The notes beneath the pieces were generated by a model, which saw nothing but the letters and a program-made list of their open reading frames with translations, was not told the origin of the DNA and did no database searches. Of a stretch of 22,319 nucleotides of DNA, positions 20,922 through 22,319 are shown piece after piece (the first letter of the stretch is position 1; each line of letters begins with the position of its first letter). Location of the stretch: the NCBI GenBank assembly GCA_964390625.1, contig CAYMID010000012.1:1-22319 (forward strand). Reading direction: 5' to 3'. Both the position numbers and the translations under genes were made by a program. The DNA comes from 2-12-FULL-41-16 sp964390625 (lineage in GTDB: Bacteria > Patescibacteriota > Patescibacteriia > Magasanikbacterales > UBA922).

Positions 20922-21622
20922 AGTTTAATGTAGTTACGATTTTCCCCGAAATCATTACTGATTATTGCACCACGGCCATTGTTGGTCGTGCGCAAAAAAA
21001 TAAAATCATCTCTGTAAACGCTGTGCAATTGCGTGATTTTACGACTGACCGCCACAAGACAGTTGATGACACCCCGTATGGCGGGGGAGCAGGTATGGTC
21101 ATGAAACCAGAACCACTGTATGCAGCGTTAAAAAAACTAGATGCAATCCCGTTTAACAAAGTAGACGGCCTTACCAAAGTTAAAAAAATTTTTAACGGTA
21201 GTTTGAAAAATAAAAAACGCACTGTATTGCTCTCACCACGTGGTCGCCAATTCAACCAAAAAATTGCGACCGAGTGGAGTATGTTATCTGAAATTACTTT
21301 TGTGTGTGGTCGTTACGAGGGGATTGATGAGCGGGTCGTTGAACACATGGTTGATGAAGAAATTTCCATTGGTCCGTATGTGCTCGCTGGTGGGGAATTG
21401 GGTGCGTTAGTTATTATTGAAGCGGTGGCCCGTTTACTCCCGGGTGTTTTAGGAAACCCTGATTCTTTGGCCGAGGAAACAGTTGCTGATGAAGCTGAAT
21501 ACCCACAGTACACTAAACCAGCCGAATTTCGGAGTTGGAAAGTGCCTGACGTGTTGCTTTCGGGCAATCACGCTCAAATTGCGACCTGGCGTAAAGCTCA
21601 AAAGCGCCGTACTAGTAAATAA
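20918..21622 (+). CDS. trmD: tRNA (guanine-N1)-methyltransferase
   Basis: This SPOUT-fold, SAM-dependent enzyme methylates G37 of tRNAs that read codons starting with C, including the tRNA-Pro encoded here, and prevents +1 frameshifting. The trefoil-knot motifs are clear: LSPRGRQFNQKIA, FVCGRYEGIDERVV and SIGPYVLAGGELGALVIIEA. The N-terminal MKFNVVTIFPEI and PYGGGAGMVMKPEPLY are typical. A lysine-rich insertion of roughly 15 residues (FNKVDGLTKVKKIFNGSL region, about 79-98) sits before the first knot strand and is absent from E. coli TrmD. The final helix is intact, and 234 residues is a normal length. No terminator is visible before the rRNA promoter. Confidence 0.96.
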   Translation: MKFNVVTIFPEIITDYCTTAIVGRAQKNKIISVNAVQLRDFTTDRHKTVDDTPYGGGAGMVMKPEPLYAALKKLDAIPFNKVDGLTKVKKIFNGSLKNKKRTVLLSPRGRQFNQKIATEWSMLSEITFVCGRYEGIDERVVEHMVDEEISIGPYVLAGGELGALVIIEAVARLLPGVLGNPDSLAEETVADEAEYPQYTKPAEFRSWKVPDVLLSGNHAQIATWRKAQKRRTSK

Positions 21623-21630
21623 TGCACAAG

Positions 21631-21649
21631 TTATCCACAATTATCCCCA
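21631..21649 (+). promoter_or_regulatory. Perfect and near-perfect DnaA boxes in tandem
   Basis: TTATCCACA (21631-21639) is the exact DnaA consensus. TTATCCCCA (21641-21649) differs at one position and begins 10 bp later, close to one helical turn. They lie 31 bp upstream of the rRNA -35. They may link rRNA or trmD expression to DnaA. They are not enough to call an origin of replication. Confidence 0.45.
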
Positions 21650-21679
21650 TCTAAGTAAAAAATGGCTTATTTAAGGCCC

Positions 21680-21708
21680 TTGACAATACAATAGCCCGGG
21701 AGTACAAT
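21680..21708 (+). promoter_or_regulatory. rRNA operon promoter
   Basis: A perfect TTGACA (21680-21685) and TACAAT (21703-21708) are 17 bp apart. The predicted start is near 21715, about 250 nt before 16S. Confidence 0.88.
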
Positions 21709-21714
21709 GGGCGA

Positions 21715-21963
21715 GCAATTGATTTTCCAACCGAATTTACTCCAAGTCCCTCGGGAAACTAGAGTAGCAAAGAGCAACTCCCTGAGTTCTCTTTTTCTTT
21801 ATTAGGGAATCAACGTCCCTTACAATTTAGGCAATTACGATAAGGTTCACATTATAAATGTGACAAGAAAACCAACAGTAGTCTATTCCAAAATTAAAGG
21901 AATCAAACCATTAGTCCTTCGGGGCTGATGATTATTCTCATACTAACCTGATTTATTCGGGTT
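21715..21963 (+). other. Long rRNA leader with several hairpins
   Basis: After the promoter come a terminator-like hairpin (21772-21796), CACATT/AATGTG (21849-21863), a UUCG-capped hairpin AGTCC/GGGCT (about 21913-21926), and AACCTG/CGGGTT (about 21945-21963) directly before 16S. Part of this should form the precursor processing stem with sequence beyond the window. I see no protein gene and no clear boxA. Confidence 0.6.
21772..21796 (+). terminator. Terminator-like hairpin in the rRNA leader
   Basis: GAG-C-AACTC (21772-21780) pairs with GAGTTCTC (21784-21791), with one bulged C, then a run of five T followed by CTTT. It could end transcription about 85 nt into the leader, or act as an attenuator. 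Confidence 0.55.
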
Positions 21964-22319
21964 TTACTTGAGAGTTTGATCCTGGCTCAGGATGAACGTT
22001 GGCGGCGTGTCTAAGGCATGCAAGTCGAGCGACGTGCTCTGCTACACCCTGTAGGTAAAATTTGCCTTTAGAGTGTAGTAGAGTTACGAGCGGCAGACGG
22101 GAGAGTAACACACTGGTAATCTACCTCCGAGACGGGGATAGCCTTCCGAAAGGAAGATTAATACCCGATAGTAACGCGGGGACAAAAGTCATTCGCGTTT
22201 AAAGATTTATTACTCGGAGAGGAGCCTATGTTCTATCAGCTAGTTGGTGAGGTAATGGCTCACCAAGGCTATGACGGATAGGGGACGTGAGAGCGTGATC
22301 CCCCTCACTGGGACTGAGA
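21964..22319 (+). rRNA. 16S ribosomal RNA, 5' part
   Basis: The gene starts near 21964 and runs off the window. AGAGTTTGATCCTGGCTCAG (21971-21990) is the universal 27F region, followed by GATGAACGTTGGCGGCGTGT, then GCATGCAAGTCGAGCG. The last bases, CACTGGGACTGAGA, correspond to about position 330 in E. coli, so the V1/V2 region carries about 25 extra bases, mostly in the V1 stem (22040-22075). GCGTGTCTAAGGCATGCAAG is the form I associate with Parcubacteria-like 16S. The anti-Shine-Dalgarno end is not in the window. Confidence 0.98.

Noticed and set aside
21631..21649. Replication origin next to the rRNA operon
   Set aside because: Only two DnaA boxes are present, with no AT-rich unwinding region and no dnaA or dnaN nearby.
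1..22319. CRISPR array, insertion sequence, prophage or defence island
   Set aside because: No regularly spaced repeats, transposase, integrase or known defence genes are seen; the HNH-like protein alone is not enough.

Overview
The window looks like part of a chromosome from an ultra-small Candidate Phyla Radiation (Patescibacteria) bacterium, probably of the Parcubacteria-like branch. The reasons are the 16S rRNA 5' end, the near absence of Shine-Dalgarno sequences, very short leaders, a type A RNase P RNA, and a pair of secreted proteins built from repeats I recognise from that group. This placement is inference. Only the first ~356 nt of 16S is present, and two runs of exactly 100 N (6853-6952, 9838-9937) are scaffold gaps whose true length is unknown.

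Layout. 1-420: RNase P RNA on the minus strand with promoter and terminator. 423-4125: a three-gene surface-glycan operon (polyprenyl-phosphate sugar-1-phosphate transferase plus two GT4 glycosyltransferases) whose genes overlap. 4100-5320: tgt on the minus strand, convergent and overlapping. 5347-6817: a GC-rich HNH-like gene, the only one with a strong Shine-Dalgarno, then a membrane-anchored C39-type peptidase. 6826-8758: a UvrD/PcrA helicase broken by the first gap. 8759-9210: a terminator, a possible 72-codon gene and back-to-back promoters. 9212-9691: ndk. 9693-10126: a DnaA box, a gene cut by the second gap and a structured RNA ending in a terminator. 10127-13368: a class I aminotransferase, tRNA-Pro(GGG), a xylose-isomerase-like TIM barrel and a PIG-V-like mannosyltransferase. 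13418-14294: bL28 and an M50 metalloprotease expressed from overlapping divergent promoters. 14445-17657: the str operon rpsL-rpsG-fusA behind a structured leader. 17774-20350: tandem paralogous secreted repeat proteins. 20355-21622: a two-TM protein and trmD. 21623-22319: DnaA boxes, the rRNA promoter, a long leader with a terminator-like hairpin, and the 16S start.

Most of the content is core machinery: translation (bL28, S12, S7, EF-G, TrmD, Tgt, tRNA, 16S, RNase P), nucleotide supply (Ndk) and cell-surface construction (glycosyltransferases, mannosyltransferase, secreted repeat proteins, peptidases). I see no CRISPR array, insertion sequence, prophage or recognisable defence island.

The most unusual signals are in initiation and RNA structure. 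All 19 genes given a firm ATG start have T just before the ATG. Several promoters lie so close to the ATG that the mRNA is nearly leaderless. Three structured RNA segments end in terminator-like hairpins upstream of rpsL, the aminotransferase and 16S. Two atypical GC-rich small genes break these rules.
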